DNA of 64,000 nucleotides from Solirubrobacteraceae bacterium (GTDB lineage Bacteria > Actinomycetota > Thermoleophilia > Solirubrobacterales > Solirubrobacteraceae). The position numbers and the translations under genes were made by a program. The notes beneath the pieces were generated by a model. The model did not search any database, was not told the DNA's origin, and saw only the letters and a list, made by a program, of their open reading frames with translations. Positions 43,231-51,995 of this stretch are shown piece by piece (within the stretch, counting starts at the first letter, position 1; every line of letters starts with the position of its first letter). The stretch spans positions 1 to 64,000 of the forward strand of contig JAUXSD010000216.1 in assembly GCA_030681525.1 (NCBI GenBank), given 5' to 3'.

Positions 43231-43794
43231 ATGCTGATCTACTCGATGAGCGTCTCAGTCGACGGCTTCATCGCCGACCGGGACGGCGACTTCGGGTGGA
43301 GCGTCCCGACCGAGGAGACGTTCCGCTTCCACATCGAGGAGGTCCGCGAGCTCGGCGGCTTTCTCTGCGGCCGCAGGCTGTACGAGACGATGGTGGTCTG
43401 GGAGACGGATCCGTCGATGCGCGACAGCGAGCCCGAGGCCGAGTTCGCCGATCTCTGGTGCGCGATCCCGAAGATCGTCTTCAGCCGGACGCTCGACAGC
43501 GTCGCGGGGAACGCCCGCCTCGCCGAGGCGTCGCTGGCCGAGGAGACGGCCGCGGCGATGGCCGCGACGGACAAGGACATCGCGATCGGCGGTGCCGGCC
43601 TGGCCGCGCAGGCTGTCGAGCTCGGCCTGGTCGACGAGCTGCGCATGTTCCGCTATCCGGTCGTCCTCGGTGGCGGCACGCCGTTCCTGCCGCCGGTCAC
43701 CGACGAGGTCCCGCTCGACCTGATCGAGACCAGGACGTTCGGCTCGCGCGTGATCTACGAACGCTACGGGCGCGCCCGCGCTGAGCCGGCCTGA
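43231..43794 (+). CDS. Dihydrofolate reductase family protein (RibD C-terminal-like)
   Basis: A 187-residue protein of the DHFR/RibD_C fold: YSMSVSVDGFIADRDGDFGW (N-terminal strand and loop), GFLCGRRLYETM, and GAGLAAQAVELGLVDELRMF near the NADPH region, then VVLGGGTPFLPP. Members reduce small heterocycles or have unknown substrates; they are not the housekeeping DHFR. A 126-base segment near its 3' end (43593-43718) is duplicated at 54540-54665. A GCGGC-GCGA-GCCGC hairpin lies 9 bases before the start. The gene converges on the FAD monooxygenase gene. Confidence 0.82.
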   Translation: MLIYSMSVSVDGFIADRDGDFGWSVPTEETFRFHIEEVRELGGFLCGRRLYETMVVWETDPSMRDSEPEAEFADLWCAIPKIVFSRTLDSVAGNARLAEASLAEETAAAMAATDKDIAIGGAGLAAQAVELGLVDELRMFRYPVVLGGGTPFLPPVTDEVPLDLIETRTFGSRVIYERYGRARAEPA

Positions 43795-43797
43795 GAC

Positions 43798-43831
43798 TGC
43801 GGGCAAGGTGACCGGGTTCTGAGTGCCCGCA
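43798..43831. terminator. Bidirectional terminator between convergent genes
   Basis: TGCGGGCA (43798-43805) and TGCCCGCA (43824-43831) form a perfect 8-bp stem with an 18-base loop, filling the gap between the DHFR-like gene (ends 43794) and the FAD monooxygenase gene (ends 43832, minus strand). Confidence 0.55.
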
Positions 43832-45055
43832 TCAGGCTGCCGCCGCTGCGGTCGCGTCGGCCATGATGCGCGCCGTGTTCTGCGGCCCGAAGAACGCCGC
43901 CGGGGACACCGACCCCGCCAGCACGCCGACGAAGCCGTTCATCGCTTCGCGGTTTCCATGCATCGCGCCGAGCAGCTGCTGCATCTGCGGCGGGGGCGGC
44001 GCGAGCGTCGCGAACTCGCAGGTGAGCTCGTAGATGGGCAGCGCCGACGCGTCTCGCGTGCGCTGGTAGCGCGCCATCGCCTCGCTCATCGGGAGTCGCC
44101 CGGCGAACGCCTCGTCGACGGCGTCCGCCATCGCCTCGCCATCGCGGAAGGCGTCGCTGATGCCCTGGGCGGTGATCGGATCCTTGTGATAGCCGGCGTC
44201 CCCCACGAGCGCCCAGCCGGGACCGGACGGCTGGCGGAAGAAGTTCGGCAGGTCCGCCGTGCCCACGAAGCGGGTCTCGCGCGTGGCGTCGCGCACGCGC
44301 TCGGCGAGCTCCGGGGCGAGCTCGAGCGCCGCGCGGCAGTTGCCCGCGACGTCCTTGCGGTTGGCCTCGAACTCCGCACGCGGCCAGTTCACGATGAGGA
44401 TCGTCAGGCCATCGTGGGTCGGCGCGACCCCGAACGCCCGGTCGGGACGGATGTAGGCCTCGAAGCGGTCGGTCGGCAGGCCGCTCCAGTAGGAGTAGTA
44501 GCCCGCAGACAGCGCGGGCCGCTCGCGATAGGACGCTGCCCCCACGGCCTTCGCCACGAGCGAGCGGCGCCCGTCCGCCCCGATCACGATCCGGGCTCGC
44601 TCGGTGACGGTCGCGCCGGACCGCGTGTGCCCCCGCACGCCCCGCACGCGGTCGTCGTCGACGACCAGCTCGTCGACGACGAAGCCCTCGCGCAGCTCGA
44701 CACCCGCCTCGACCGCCGCCGCGGCCAGCAGCTCGTCGAGCACGATCCGCCGGGGACACACGGCGTCGTGCCCGCCGCCCGGCAGGCGCGGGGATCCGCT
44801 GATCGTCAGCGGCCCGAAGTCGAACGCGTAGGTCGCGATCGGCCCGCACCCGCTGGCGTGCAGGCGCTCGAGCAGTCCCCAGCGGGCGAGCGCCGCAACC
44901 CCGCGTGGATGGATGATGTGCGTGGACATCGTGTCGCTGGGGAACGTCGCCCGGTCCACCGCGAGCACGCGATAGCCCTTGCGAGCGAGCAGCATCGCCG
45001 TCGGCGACCCGGCGCAGCGCGCGCCGACGACGATCGCGTCGTACGTGGCGCTCAC
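43832..45055 (-). CDS. FAD-dependent oxidoreductase (geranylgeranyl reductase/aromatic hydroxylase type)
   Basis: A 407-residue flavoprotein of the PHBH-like fold. It has the dinucleotide motif DAIVVGARCAGSPTAMLLARKG, GADGRRSLVAKAVG in the DG region, and the FAD ribityl site ALVGDAGYHKDPITAQGISDAF. Typical activities are monooxygenation of aromatics or reduction of isoprenoid chains; the substrate is unknown. GTG 45055 overlaps the stop of the alpha/beta-hydrolase-fold gene (GTGA), so the two are produced together. Longer upstream readings lie inside that gene and are discarded. Confidence 0.85.
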   Translation of the reverse strand: MSATYDAIVVGARCAGSPTAMLLARKGYRVLAVDRATFPSDTMSTHIIHPRGVAALARWGLLERLHASGCGPIATYAFDFGPLTISGSPRLPGGGHDAVCPRRIVLDELLAAAAVEAGVELREGFVVDELVVDDDRVRGVRGHTRSGATVTERARIVIGADGRRSLVAKAVGAASYRERPALSAGYYSYWSGLPTDRFEAYIRPDRAFGVAPTHDGLTILIVNWPRAEFEANRKDVAGNCRAALELAPELAERVRDATRETRFVGTADLPNFFRQPSGPGWALVGDAGYHKDPITAQGISDAFRDGEAMADAVDEAFAGRLPMSEAMARYQRTRDASALPIYELTCEFATLAPPPPQMQQLLGAMHGNREAMNGFVGVLAGSVSPAAFFGPQNTARIMADATAAAAA

Positions 45056-45954
45056 CGGTCGCCCCCCGTCCGCATCGCCGCGTGCAGCGCCCGCAGCAAC
45101 GCCGCGGGCTGCTCGATCGGGGGATCGTCGGCGCAGCCCTCGATCACGTGCAACGCCCAGCCGTAGCGATCGCGGGCGGCCTCGGCGATCGGCAGCGCGG
45201 TCGCCAGGTCGTGGCGTCCCCAGACCAGCGTCGTGGGCACGGCGATGCGCTTGAGCTGCGCGACCGGGATGGCCGGCAGGCCGACCTGCGCCATCAATCC
45301 GCCGAGCGCCGCGCTGGCGCCGGGCGTGCGCGCACGGTCGAGGTTGTAGGCCGCGAAGGACTCCCAGTGCTCGCCCATCTGCGCGCGCAGGCCATCGAGG
45401 TCGAGCGCGCAGTGCTGCCACAGCTTGTCGTGCGTCCGCTCGCCCGGCCGCGCGAGGAACTCCTCCAGGGCGAGCCCGAACTCGGGGGTCGGAGCGAAGC
45501 CGGTCAGGCCGAGCGCGTCGACGAGCACGAGCCGGTCGAGCCGATCGCCGTGGTCGGCCGCGAACTGCGCGGCGATCGCGCCGCCGAGCGCGTATCCGAC
45601 GAGCGTCGGAGGCGATGGGCAGGTGCACTCGATCAGCTCGCGCAGCCAGTCGACCACGCGCGCGACGTCGAGCGTGCCGTCGTCGTCGGCCAGCTGCGAT
45701 TCGCCGTGACCCGGCAGGTCGGGGACGATCACCGCGTGCGTCGTGGCCAGCTCCGGGATCACCCGCATCCAGTGCGTCGCGTTTCCCGCGGGACCGTGCA
45801 GCAGCACGACCGGCGCTCCCTCGCCGCCCTCCAGGACGGTGGTCCAGACCCCGGCCAGCAGCTCGCGCCGCTGCGTGACCGGCAGCCGGCTGAGCAGATG
45901 CTGACGCGCTTCCTGCCCGCTGGTCGTCGTCGCCGCACCCTGTGTCGTCGTCAT
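45052..45954 (-). CDS. Alpha/beta-hydrolase-fold protein lacking the catalytic Ser and His
   Basis: A 300-residue alpha/beta-hydrolase fold. Oxyanion region VVLLHGPAGNATHW and VPDLPGHGES are normal. The nucleophile elbow, however, reads LVGYALGG with Ala122 where Gly-x-Ser-x-Gly is expected, and the C-terminal IEGCADDPPIEQP has Asp276 where family members have the catalytic His (pattern GxGHxPxxExP). The acid in WGRHDLA (Asp249) is kept. So two of three triad residues are lost while the fold motifs are conserved, suggesting a non-hydrolytic role such as ligand binding or assisting the coupled FAD monooxygenase. ATG 45954 is the chosen start (GGAG upstream). Confidence 0.82.
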   Translation of the reverse strand: MTTTQGAATTTSGQEARQHLLSRLPVTQRRELLAGVWTTVLEGGEGAPVVLLHGPAGNATHWMRVIPELATTHAVIVPDLPGHGESQLADDDGTLDVARVVDWLRELIECTCPSPPTLVGYALGGAIAAQFAADHGDRLDRLVLVDALGLTGFAPTPEFGLALEEFLARPGERTHDKLWQHCALDLDGLRAQMGEHWESFAAYNLDRARTPGASAALGGLMAQVGLPAIPVAQLKRIAVPTTLVWGRHDLATALPIAEAARDRYGWALHVIEGCADDPPIEQPAALLRALHAAMRTGGDR

Positions 45955-45960
45955 GTCGTC

Positions 45961-45988
45961 ACGCTCCGTCAGTCGCTCGTCGGAGCGT
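45961..45988. promoter_or_regulatory. 8-bp inverted repeat overlapping the hydrolase ribosome binding site
   Basis: ACGCTCCG (45961-45968) and CGGAGCGT (45981-45988) form a perfect inverted repeat with a 12-base spacer, beginning 7 bases upstream of the ATG at 45954 (minus strand). One arm contains the GGAG ribosome site, so an RNA hairpin would hide it; as DNA it could be an operator for the neighbouring TPR-LuxR regulator. Confidence 0.45.
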
Positions 45989-46079
45989 GCGACGCTACGG
46001 CGCTGCACCGCCGCTGCCATCGCCTGCATTGACCAACCAACGCGGGCGGTCGCGTGGTCATTTCTGACTACGCGCGGTC

Positions 46080-47720
46080 TCAGAGCAGGCCGTGGGCGTG
46101 GGCGAACGCGCTTGCCGCGGTCCGCGACGCCACGCCGAGCTTGGCGAAGATGTTCTGCAGGTGACGGGCGACGGTGTGCTGGCTGATCACGAGCTCGCCG
46201 GCGACCTCCCGGTTGCTGCGGCCCGCCGCCACGAGACGCAGCACCTGCAGCTCGCGCGGCGTCAGGCCGTGCGTCGCGCCATCCCTCGTGCCGGTCGAGC
46301 GCTCCTCGGGGAGGTCGAGATCGGGCGCGGCGCCGAGCCGCTCGAACGCGGCGCGTGCCTCGTCGAGCTCGAGCGCCGCGCTGTCGTCATCGCCCAGCGC
46401 GCGGCAGCAGCGCGCGATCAGCCTGCGAGCGCGCGCCGCCTCGTAGGGCGCGTCGAGCGCGCGCCAGGTCTCGTCGGCGCGGCGCAGCGCGACGAGCGCC
46501 GCGCGCGCATCGCCGTCGGCCAGTTCGACGGCGCCGCGGGCGTGCGCCGCCAGCGCGGCCAGCATCGGTCCAGTCCAGCGCTCGGCGAGCGCCTGCAGTT
46601 CGTCGCCCGCGCGACGCGCCGCCGGGACATCGCCGATGGCCAGCATGATCTCGACGCAGGCCGGCAGCATCCGCACGCGCTGCGCCGGTTGCAGCGCCTC
46701 CTCGACCAGACGTCCGATCGCCGCGGCGGCCACATCGCCGTCGCCCTGCGCAAGCCGCAGCAGCGCGAGGCCGGGCTGCGGGTCGCAGCCGCCGCGGCGC
46801 GCGTCGCGGTAGGCCTCCTCGGCCGCGGCGAACTCGCCGCGCAAGCGATGGATCTCGCCCTGCACGTAGCGGGCCTGCGCGGCTGTCGACACGTTGCTCG
46901 CCAGCGCGCAGCGCTCAGCGGCGCGCCGCGCCTCCCCCAGCGCCTCGGGCCACGCGCCGTGCAGCGCCATGATCTCGGCTCGGTGCACGAGGCACGTGCC
47001 CGTGAAGCTGACGAGGTCGGGCTGTTGCTCACACCACGCCGCCAGAGCCTCGGTCCACTCCTGCGCGCGCCGTGGCTCGTGCGCGGCGCGGCAACCGGTG
47101 ATCACGCCGCAGTAGACGAAGCCGTTGATCATCGGCGACAGCTCGCCCGCGGTGACGGCCACCATCGCCTCGTCGAGCAGCGCGAGGCCCTCGACCACCC
47201 TGCCCAGCTCGATCAGGAGCAGGCCTTGATCCTGTGCGGCGAGCGCGTGCAGGTCCATCTCGCCGAAGCTCGCGCCGATCGCCGTCGCCTGGGCCGCGAC
47301 CCCGGCCGCGGCCTCGAGGTCGCCGGCGGCCTCGTGCGCGAACATGTCCGCCAGCAGGAGGTAGCCACGTTCCACGCAGTCACCCTCCTGGCCCTCGACG
47401 AGCCGCCGGGCGCGCCCGAGCCACCCCGTCGCACCGCCGAGCTTGCCGCGCAGGATGAGGTTGATCGCGATCCAGAACGCACAGCGCGCCGCGCGCAGGC
47501 CCGCGCCGCCGTCGAGGTGCGCCTGATACGCGCGCTCCATGGCGCTGACGTAGTCCGCGTCGCGACCCAGCATGTACGCCGACGTCGCCAGCGACTCGAG
47601 ATCCTCGGCGGCCAGCGGCTGCACCCGATCGGCGCGCGACAGCGACTCGTGCGCGTCCGTCCAGGCCCGGCTCGCATAGAACGCACGGCCCCGTTCGATG
47701 TGATCGACCGCACCCGCCAT
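46080..47720 (-). CDS. LuxR-family regulator with TPR-like sensor region
   Basis: A 546-residue regulator. About 450 residues of TPR-type helical repeats ([28 protein letters not shown] and later units) are followed by a LuxR helix-turn-helix at the C-terminus: [52 protein letters not shown]. It has the same architecture and HGLL end as 20040-21662 and no ATPase domain. ATG 47720 gives a natural N-terminus. It precedes the pseudo-hydrolase/monooxygenase pair on the same strand (125-base gap holding an inverted repeat) and is divergent from a CMD-family gene, so it likely controls one or both. Confidence 0.85.
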   Translation of the reverse strand: MAGAVDHIERGRAFYASRAWTDAHESLSRADRVQPLAAEDLESLATSAYMLGRDADYVSAMERAYQAHLDGGAGLRAARCAFWIAINLILRGKLGGATGWLGRARRLVEGQEGDCVERGYLLLADMFAHEAAGDLEAAAGVAAQATAIGASFGEMDLHALAAQDQGLLLIELGRVVEGLALLDEAMVAVTAGELSPMINGFVYCGVITGCRAAHEPRRAQEWTEALAAWCEQQPDLVSFTGTCLVHRAEIMALHGAWPEALGEARRAAERCALASNVSTAAQARYVQGEIHRLRGEFAAAEEAYRDARRGGCDPQPGLALLRLAQGDGDVAAAAIGRLVEEALQPAQRVRMLPACVEIMLAIGDVPAARRAGDELQALAERWTGPMLAALAAHARGAVELADGDARAALVALRRADETWRALDAPYEAARARRLIARCCRALGDDDSAALELDEARAAFERLGAAPDLDLPEERSTGTRDGATHGLTPRELQVLRLVAAGRSNREVAGELVISQHTVARHLQNIFAKLGVASRTAASAFAHAHGLL

Positions 47721-47815
47721 GCGCACATGCTGGTCGACTGACCCGCAACGCTCAAGGCTGCAGTTGAAACCCGCCGATACGTGACATCCGACACCGACAT
47801 GAGGGAGGCCGGGGA

Positions 47816-48259
47816 ATGGCCACGACCGACACGGATGCACAACCCGAGCACGACGAGGCATCCGCCGAATACCAGCGCGGGATGGAGGAGATCCGCAAGC
47901 AGCTCGGCCCGATGGCCGACTCCTACATCCAGAAGATCAAAGCGCTCGCGCCCGAGTTCGCCTGGGTGAACGTCACGTTTCCGTTCGGCGAGCTCTACAC
48001 GCGCGACGTCCTCGATCTGAGGACGCGCGAGCTGTGCACCGTTGCGGCGCTGACCGTCCAGGGGTTCGCCCTTCCCCAGCTCAAGCTGCACGTCGACGCG
48101 GCGCTGCGTTCCGGCGCCTCGCGCGAAGAGGTGATCGAGGTGATCACCCAGATGATCGCCTACGCCGGCTTCCCGGCCGCGACCAACGCCCTGATGACCG
48201 CCCAGACCGTCTTCCAGGACCACGACGCAAGCACCGAAGCAGTGAAGGCGGCGGGCTGA
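47816..48259 (+). CDS. Carboxymuconolactone decarboxylase (CMD/AhpD-like) family protein
   Basis: A 147-residue all-helical protein of the CMD fold: [16 protein letters not shown], then [47 protein letters not shown], the core motif of gamma-carboxymuconolactone decarboxylases. The AhpD CxxC pair is absent (a single Cys in ELCT), so peroxidase reductase activity is unlikely. It probably acts on an aromatic or lactone intermediate or has an unknown role. It is divergent from the TPR-LuxR regulator (95-base gap), with the ribosome site GGGAGG upstream of ATG 47816. Confidence 0.85.
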   Translation: MATTDTDAQPEHDEASAEYQRGMEEIRKQLGPMADSYIQKIKALAPEFAWVNVTFPFGELYTRDVLDLRTRELCTVAALTVQGFALPQLKLHVDAALRSGASREEVIEVITQMIAYAGFPAATNALMTAQTVFQDHDASTEAVKAAG

Positions 48260-48276
48260 CACTTCGCGCCCGCCCG

Positions 48277-48290
48277 GCCCCACCCGGGGC
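48277..48290 (+). terminator. Small hairpin after the CMD gene
   Basis: GCCCC-ACCC-GGGGC, a 5-bp stem with a 4-base loop followed by ATAAT, lies 18 bases after the CMD stop. It is a possible weak terminator. Confidence 0.3.
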
Positions 48291-48377
48291 ATAATCGCGG
48301 TGTGCGTCTCACATCGCACATCATTTCGGCTGGGCCGTGGCCGTGACGGCGTCGGCCGATCACAGGGTCGTCGATCG

Positions 48378-48785
48378 GTGCTTCGTGCGACGTCAGATGC
48401 CCTGGATGAGGCGGGCCTGGCCGGCGACTTCCCCCAGGACATCGCCGTCCTGCGGCGAGTGCCGTACGAGGCCCGCGCCGACTCCGTCATGTACCGCCCG
48501 GTGCTGGCCGAGTCCGCGCACGCGAGCGGCTGGGAGGTCCACCTCTACGACGCCAAGACCGTGGAGACCCGAGCGGCCGGCCGGCTGGCCGAGCGGGCCG
48601 ACGAGATCCTGCTCGGGCCGCGGGCGGCGCTCGGTCCGCCGTGGACGGAGGACCACCGGATGGCGCTGGCCGCGACCATCGCGCACGGGCATGGCGGGAT
48701 GCCCCGGGGGGCCTTCAAGTCATGTCACGCGCTGCGCAGGATCCTCCTCGGAGGCTATGCGCAGGGCGACCGCGGTGCGACTTGA
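48378..48785 (+). CDS. Hypothetical protein
   Basis: A 135-residue frame from GTG 48378 (an alternative GTG is at 48300). The central part looks like real protein: DIAVLRRVPYEARADSVMYRPVLAESA, then SGWEVHLYDAKTVETRAAGRLAERADEILLGPRAALGPPWTEDHRMALAATIAHG. Charge and residue composition are balanced, unlike the Arg-rich shadow frames here. The last 22 codons overlap the 3' end of the LAL regulator on the other strand. No domain is recognised. Confidence 0.45.
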   Translation: MLRATSDALDEAGLAGDFPQDIAVLRRVPYEARADSVMYRPVLAESAHASGWEVHLYDAKTVETRAAGRLAERADEILLGPRAALGPPWTEDHRMALAATIAHGHGGMPRGAFKSCHALRRILLGGYAQGDRGAT

Positions 48786-51626
48786 CACACCGAGCTTGGC
48801 GAACATGCGAGACATGCTGCGCTCGACGGACTTCTCGCTGACGTGGATCGTCGCCGCGATCGCGCGGTTGGTGTGACCGTCGCGCACGAGCTCGCCGATC
48901 TGTCGCTCGCGCTCGGTCAACGACGCAAGCCCTCCCCGGCCGGCGATCGCCGACCGCGCACCGCCGCCGCGCCGTAGGCGCTGCAACTCGACTTCGGCCT
49001 GGGCGCGAAACCCGTGCGCTCCGCCGCGCCGGAGCTCGCCGGTGGCGCGCTCGAGCTCGCCGGTGGCTGCCTGCAGATTGCCGTCGCGGCCAAGCGCCTT
49101 CGCCGCGAGGATCCGGCAGCGGGCGGCCTCGATCGGTATCGCGTGCCGATCGGCGCGCTCGGCGGCCGCCAGCGCGATGTGCGCAGCGGCTGCGCTGTCG
49201 CCGCGCGCGTGAGCGACAGCCGCGATCGCGCGCTGCGCGAACGCCGCCTCGGCGGCGAGCTGCCCACCGTGGGTGGCCGCGATCGCCTTGCGCGCCCAGG
49301 CCTCCGCCGCGTCGATGCGGCCGAGTGCGATCTCGGCCCGGGTGAGCAGCTCGTAGGCGGGGGCGTGGCCTGAGCGGGACGTCTGCAGATCCGTGCCGCC
49401 GCTCATCTCCAGCAGGATGTCGCGCGCGGGCAGGGGCTCTGCGAGCTCGATCAGCGCGGTTGCGTGATACAGGCCGCTCATGCCGGGGATGAGGCCCGGA
49501 TCGGCCGTCCGCGCGAGGCTGACGCATCGCTCGCCGGCCTTGACAGCGGCGTCGAAGTCGCCCTTGTAGGTCGCCACGACCGCCGACAGTCCCACCGCGA
49601 CGGACAAGAACAGGTTCGGAGCGAGCGATCCGGCCTCGATCGCGGCCGTCAGCGTCTCGTCGGCGTCGTCGAGGCGACCCATCCGGATCAGCGCCCACGC
49701 CTTGGCGGTCATCGTCACAAGCAGCGCGGCGCCCTGACCGGATGCGAGCGAAACGGCGATCACGCGATCGCAGTGCTCCAGCGCGCGCTCATGACGTTCG
49801 AGCACCGCCTCGGTCCAGCCGACCCACAGCCCGAGGTCCAGGCGACTTGCCAGCTGCTCGTCGTCGAGGGCGTCAAACCCATCAGCCGCGCGATCGGTCA
49901 CCTCGTCGGCGGGCAGGCCGAGGAAATAGTGCGCCAGCGCGATCTGGCCGGCAGCCGCGACCTCGGCCGCCGCCAGGCCGAGCGAGACGGCTCCCGTCCG
50001 CGCAGCTCGCGCCCAGTCGAGCATGTCGGCGTGGCGATTCTGGAAGGCGTGCCCGGCCGCGATCTCGATCTTCAGCAGCACCGCATCGGCCGAATCCGCT
50101 GTGGCCTGCGCGCGGTGCGCGCGGGCCAGCCGCGCATCGGCTTCGCGGTGACGGCCGAGCAGATGCTCGACACCGGCACAGTACGCGACGACCGTCACCC
50201 GGTTGCCGTCCGCTTCGGGCAGCCGCTCGAGCACTTCGCACAATGCCGCCCGGCTGTCCTCCAGCTGCCCGGACGCGCCGTGCGCCGTCGCCATCGCGAT
50301 CAACAGCTCGATGCGTTGCGCGAGCGCGGCCGGCGTGTCGGGCAGCAGGCGCAACGCAGCGGCGCACCAGCGCGCGGCCAGCGCCGGCGCTCGAGGCGCG
50401 ATCGTCGCGGCGGCCCCCGACAGCACCGCCACCGCGCGCATGTCCCCGGGCATCGCCGAACGCTCGACGTGGGGCGCCTGGGCGACGGCTGGGTCGCCAC
50501 GCGCCGCCAGCAGCTCCGCGATCCGGCCATGCGCCGCCGCACACCAGCTGCGCGCCGCCAGCTCGTAGACGGTCGCGCGGACGATCGGATGACGAAACGC
50601 GTAGCGCTCGGCGGCCGCGGTCGGCCGCACGAGCCCGAAGCGCAAGAGCTCGTTGGTCAGATCCAGTGCCTCGCGGCCCCGCATCCCGGCGGCGACGTTC
50701 GCCATCGACATGGCGAACGGGTCACCCGTCACCGCCGCCCCCTGCAGCAGCACACGAGCCGGCGCCGACAGCGACGACAGCTCGCTCGCCAGCGCAGCCC
50801 GGACCGTCTCGGGCACTGCAGTCGACCCCGCCGCGCCGACCGCACCCTCGCGCCGAGCGGCGGCAAGCTCGGCGCCCCGCGCCAGCTGCAGCAAGAAGAA
50901 CGGGTTGCCACCACTCTCGCGATACAACCGATCGTGCTCGGCAGGGGGCGCGACCCCGTCGAGCAGCTGCCAGGCCTCCGGCGCGCTCAGCGGATCGAGG
51001 TCCATGCGCCATCCCTGACGGTCGCGCACGGCGCCTGCAAGCGCCGAACTCAGCTGCGCCGAGACCTGCGACGGCCGGAAGCCCAGCGCAATCAGCACCG
51101 CGCCTCTCGGAGGGTGCGTGACGAGATGACCGATCAGCTCGATCGATCCCGGGTCGGCCCACTGCACGTCGTCGAGCACGAGGACGACGGGAGCATCGGC
51201 TGCGATCACGCCCAGCAGCCCGCGGACCGCCCGGTAGGCGCGATAGCGCTCCTGGTCGATCTCGGGCCGCCCGCGCGATCGCAGACCCTCGAACGCCTGC
51301 AACACGACGGCGAGCTCGTCGGCCAACCCGCAGGCCAGCCGCTGCAGACGATCGCGACCGAGCTGCATGAGCCAGTCGTCAAGCGCGTCGCTGAACACCC
51401 CAAACGGGAGCTCTGCCTCGAACTCGGCCGCGCGACCGGCGAACACCTGATGGCCGCGAGCGGACGCCCGCCATCGCAGCTCGCGCAGCACACAGGTCTT
51501 GCCGATCCCGGGCTCACCGGCCACCTGCAATGCCACCACGCCGGCGGATTCCGTGGTCAGATCGTCGAGCAACCGCGCCAGGACACTCAACTCGGGCTTG
51601 CGACCCACGAGCACCGGCTGGCTCAC
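48720..51626 (-). CDS. LuxR-family ATPase regulator (LAL/MalT type)
   Basis: A 968-residue large ATP-binding LuxR regulator. The N-terminal AAA domain has Walker A VAGEPGIGKTCVLREL (~35-50) and Walker B VVLVLDDVQWADPGS (~145-160). A long TPR-like middle follows (~370-880). The C-terminal LuxR helix-turn-helix is LTERERQIGELVRDGHTNRAIAATIHVSEKSVERSMSRMFAKLGVSSRTAVALRI. LALs sense an inducer through the ATPase/TPR part and activate target operons. No obvious target is adjacent apart from divergent surface-protein genes at 52 kb, 370 bases away. ATG 51626 begins right before the ATPase domain. Confidence 0.9.
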   Translation of the reverse strand: MSQPVLVGRKPELSVLARLLDDLTTESAGVVALQVAGEPGIGKTCVLRELRWRASARGHQVFAGRAAEFEAELPFGVFSDALDDWLMQLGRDRLQRLACGLADELAVVLQAFEGLRSRGRPEIDQERYRAYRAVRGLLGVIAADAPVVLVLDDVQWADPGSIELIGHLVTHPPRGAVLIALGFRPSQVSAQLSSALAGAVRDRQGWRMDLDPLSAPEAWQLLDGVAPPAEHDRLYRESGGNPFFLLQLARGAELAAARREGAVGAAGSTAVPETVRAALASELSSLSAPARVLLQGAAVTGDPFAMSMANVAAGMRGREALDLTNELLRFGLVRPTAAAERYAFRHPIVRATVYELAARSWCAAAHGRIAELLAARGDPAVAQAPHVERSAMPGDMRAVAVLSGAAATIAPRAPALAARWCAAALRLLPDTPAALAQRIELLIAMATAHGASGQLEDSRAALCEVLERLPEADGNRVTVVAYCAGVEHLLGRHREADARLARAHRAQATADSADAVLLKIEIAAGHAFQNRHADMLDWARAARTGAVSLGLAAAEVAAAGQIALAHYFLGLPADEVTDRAADGFDALDDEQLASRLDLGLWVGWTEAVLERHERALEHCDRVIAVSLASGQGAALLVTMTAKAWALIRMGRLDDADETLTAAIEAGSLAPNLFLSVAVGLSAVVATYKGDFDAAVKAGERCVSLARTADPGLIPGMSGLYHATALIELAEPLPARDILLEMSGGTDLQTSRSGHAPAYELLTRAEIALGRIDAAEAWARKAIAATHGGQLAAEAAFAQRAIAAVAHARGDSAAAAHIALAAAERADRHAIPIEAARCRILAAKALGRDGNLQAATGELERATGELRRGGAHGFRAQAEVELQRLRRGGGARSAIAGRGGLASLTERERQIGELVRDGHTNRAIAATIHVSEKSVERSMSRMFAKLGVSSRTAVALRIASEEDPAQRVT

Positions 51627-51995
51627 GAGCCCGTCTTATCAGATCAGTTGCCGCACCGCACGTCGTTCGCGATACCCGCAGAACGCCTCGTCTGTCGAGC
51701 GATGCGCCGATCGCTGCCGCGCGGCGTTTCGATGCTCATGCTGATCGCTCCTGGAGGTGTGTGTCGACGTCTTCTGACGCCATGCTCCGCCTCGCTGCGA
51801 CCCCCTGTCGACCTGCATGATACGGGCGTCGTGGTCTCGTAAGTTGAGGGATTTCCCCCCCTTGACCGGGCGCGGCAGGCCATGGGACGGTCGCATGCAT
51901 AGCGAGCCGCGTGGCTTTGCGGTGAACGGGAAGCCGGCGGCGGTTTTGCCATGTGCGGTGTCGCGCATGTGCGCGACACGTGGGAGGGGAGAGGT
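51627..51995. promoter_or_regulatory. Long divergent intergenic region with a 10-bp-arm palindrome
   Basis: A 369-base gene-free gap between the LAL regulator (minus) and the first thrombospondin-repeat gene (plus). At 51958-51979, GTGTCGCGCA-TG-TGCGCGACAC has perfect 10-bp arms around a 2-base centre, ending 16 bases before the ATG at 51996 and abutting its ribosome site (GGGAGGGGAGAGG). It could be an operator or a leader hairpin. Short frames in the gap lack convincing composition. Confidence 0.5.

Noticed and set aside
40359-43232. 957-codon minus-strand open frame opposite nrdJ
   Set aside because: nrdJ is certain from catalytic motifs; the antisense frame has no recognisable domain.
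51639-51968. Minus-strand frame in the gap before the TSP3 genes
   Set aside because: No ribosome site, no domain and composition unlike the real genes; the region looks regulatory.
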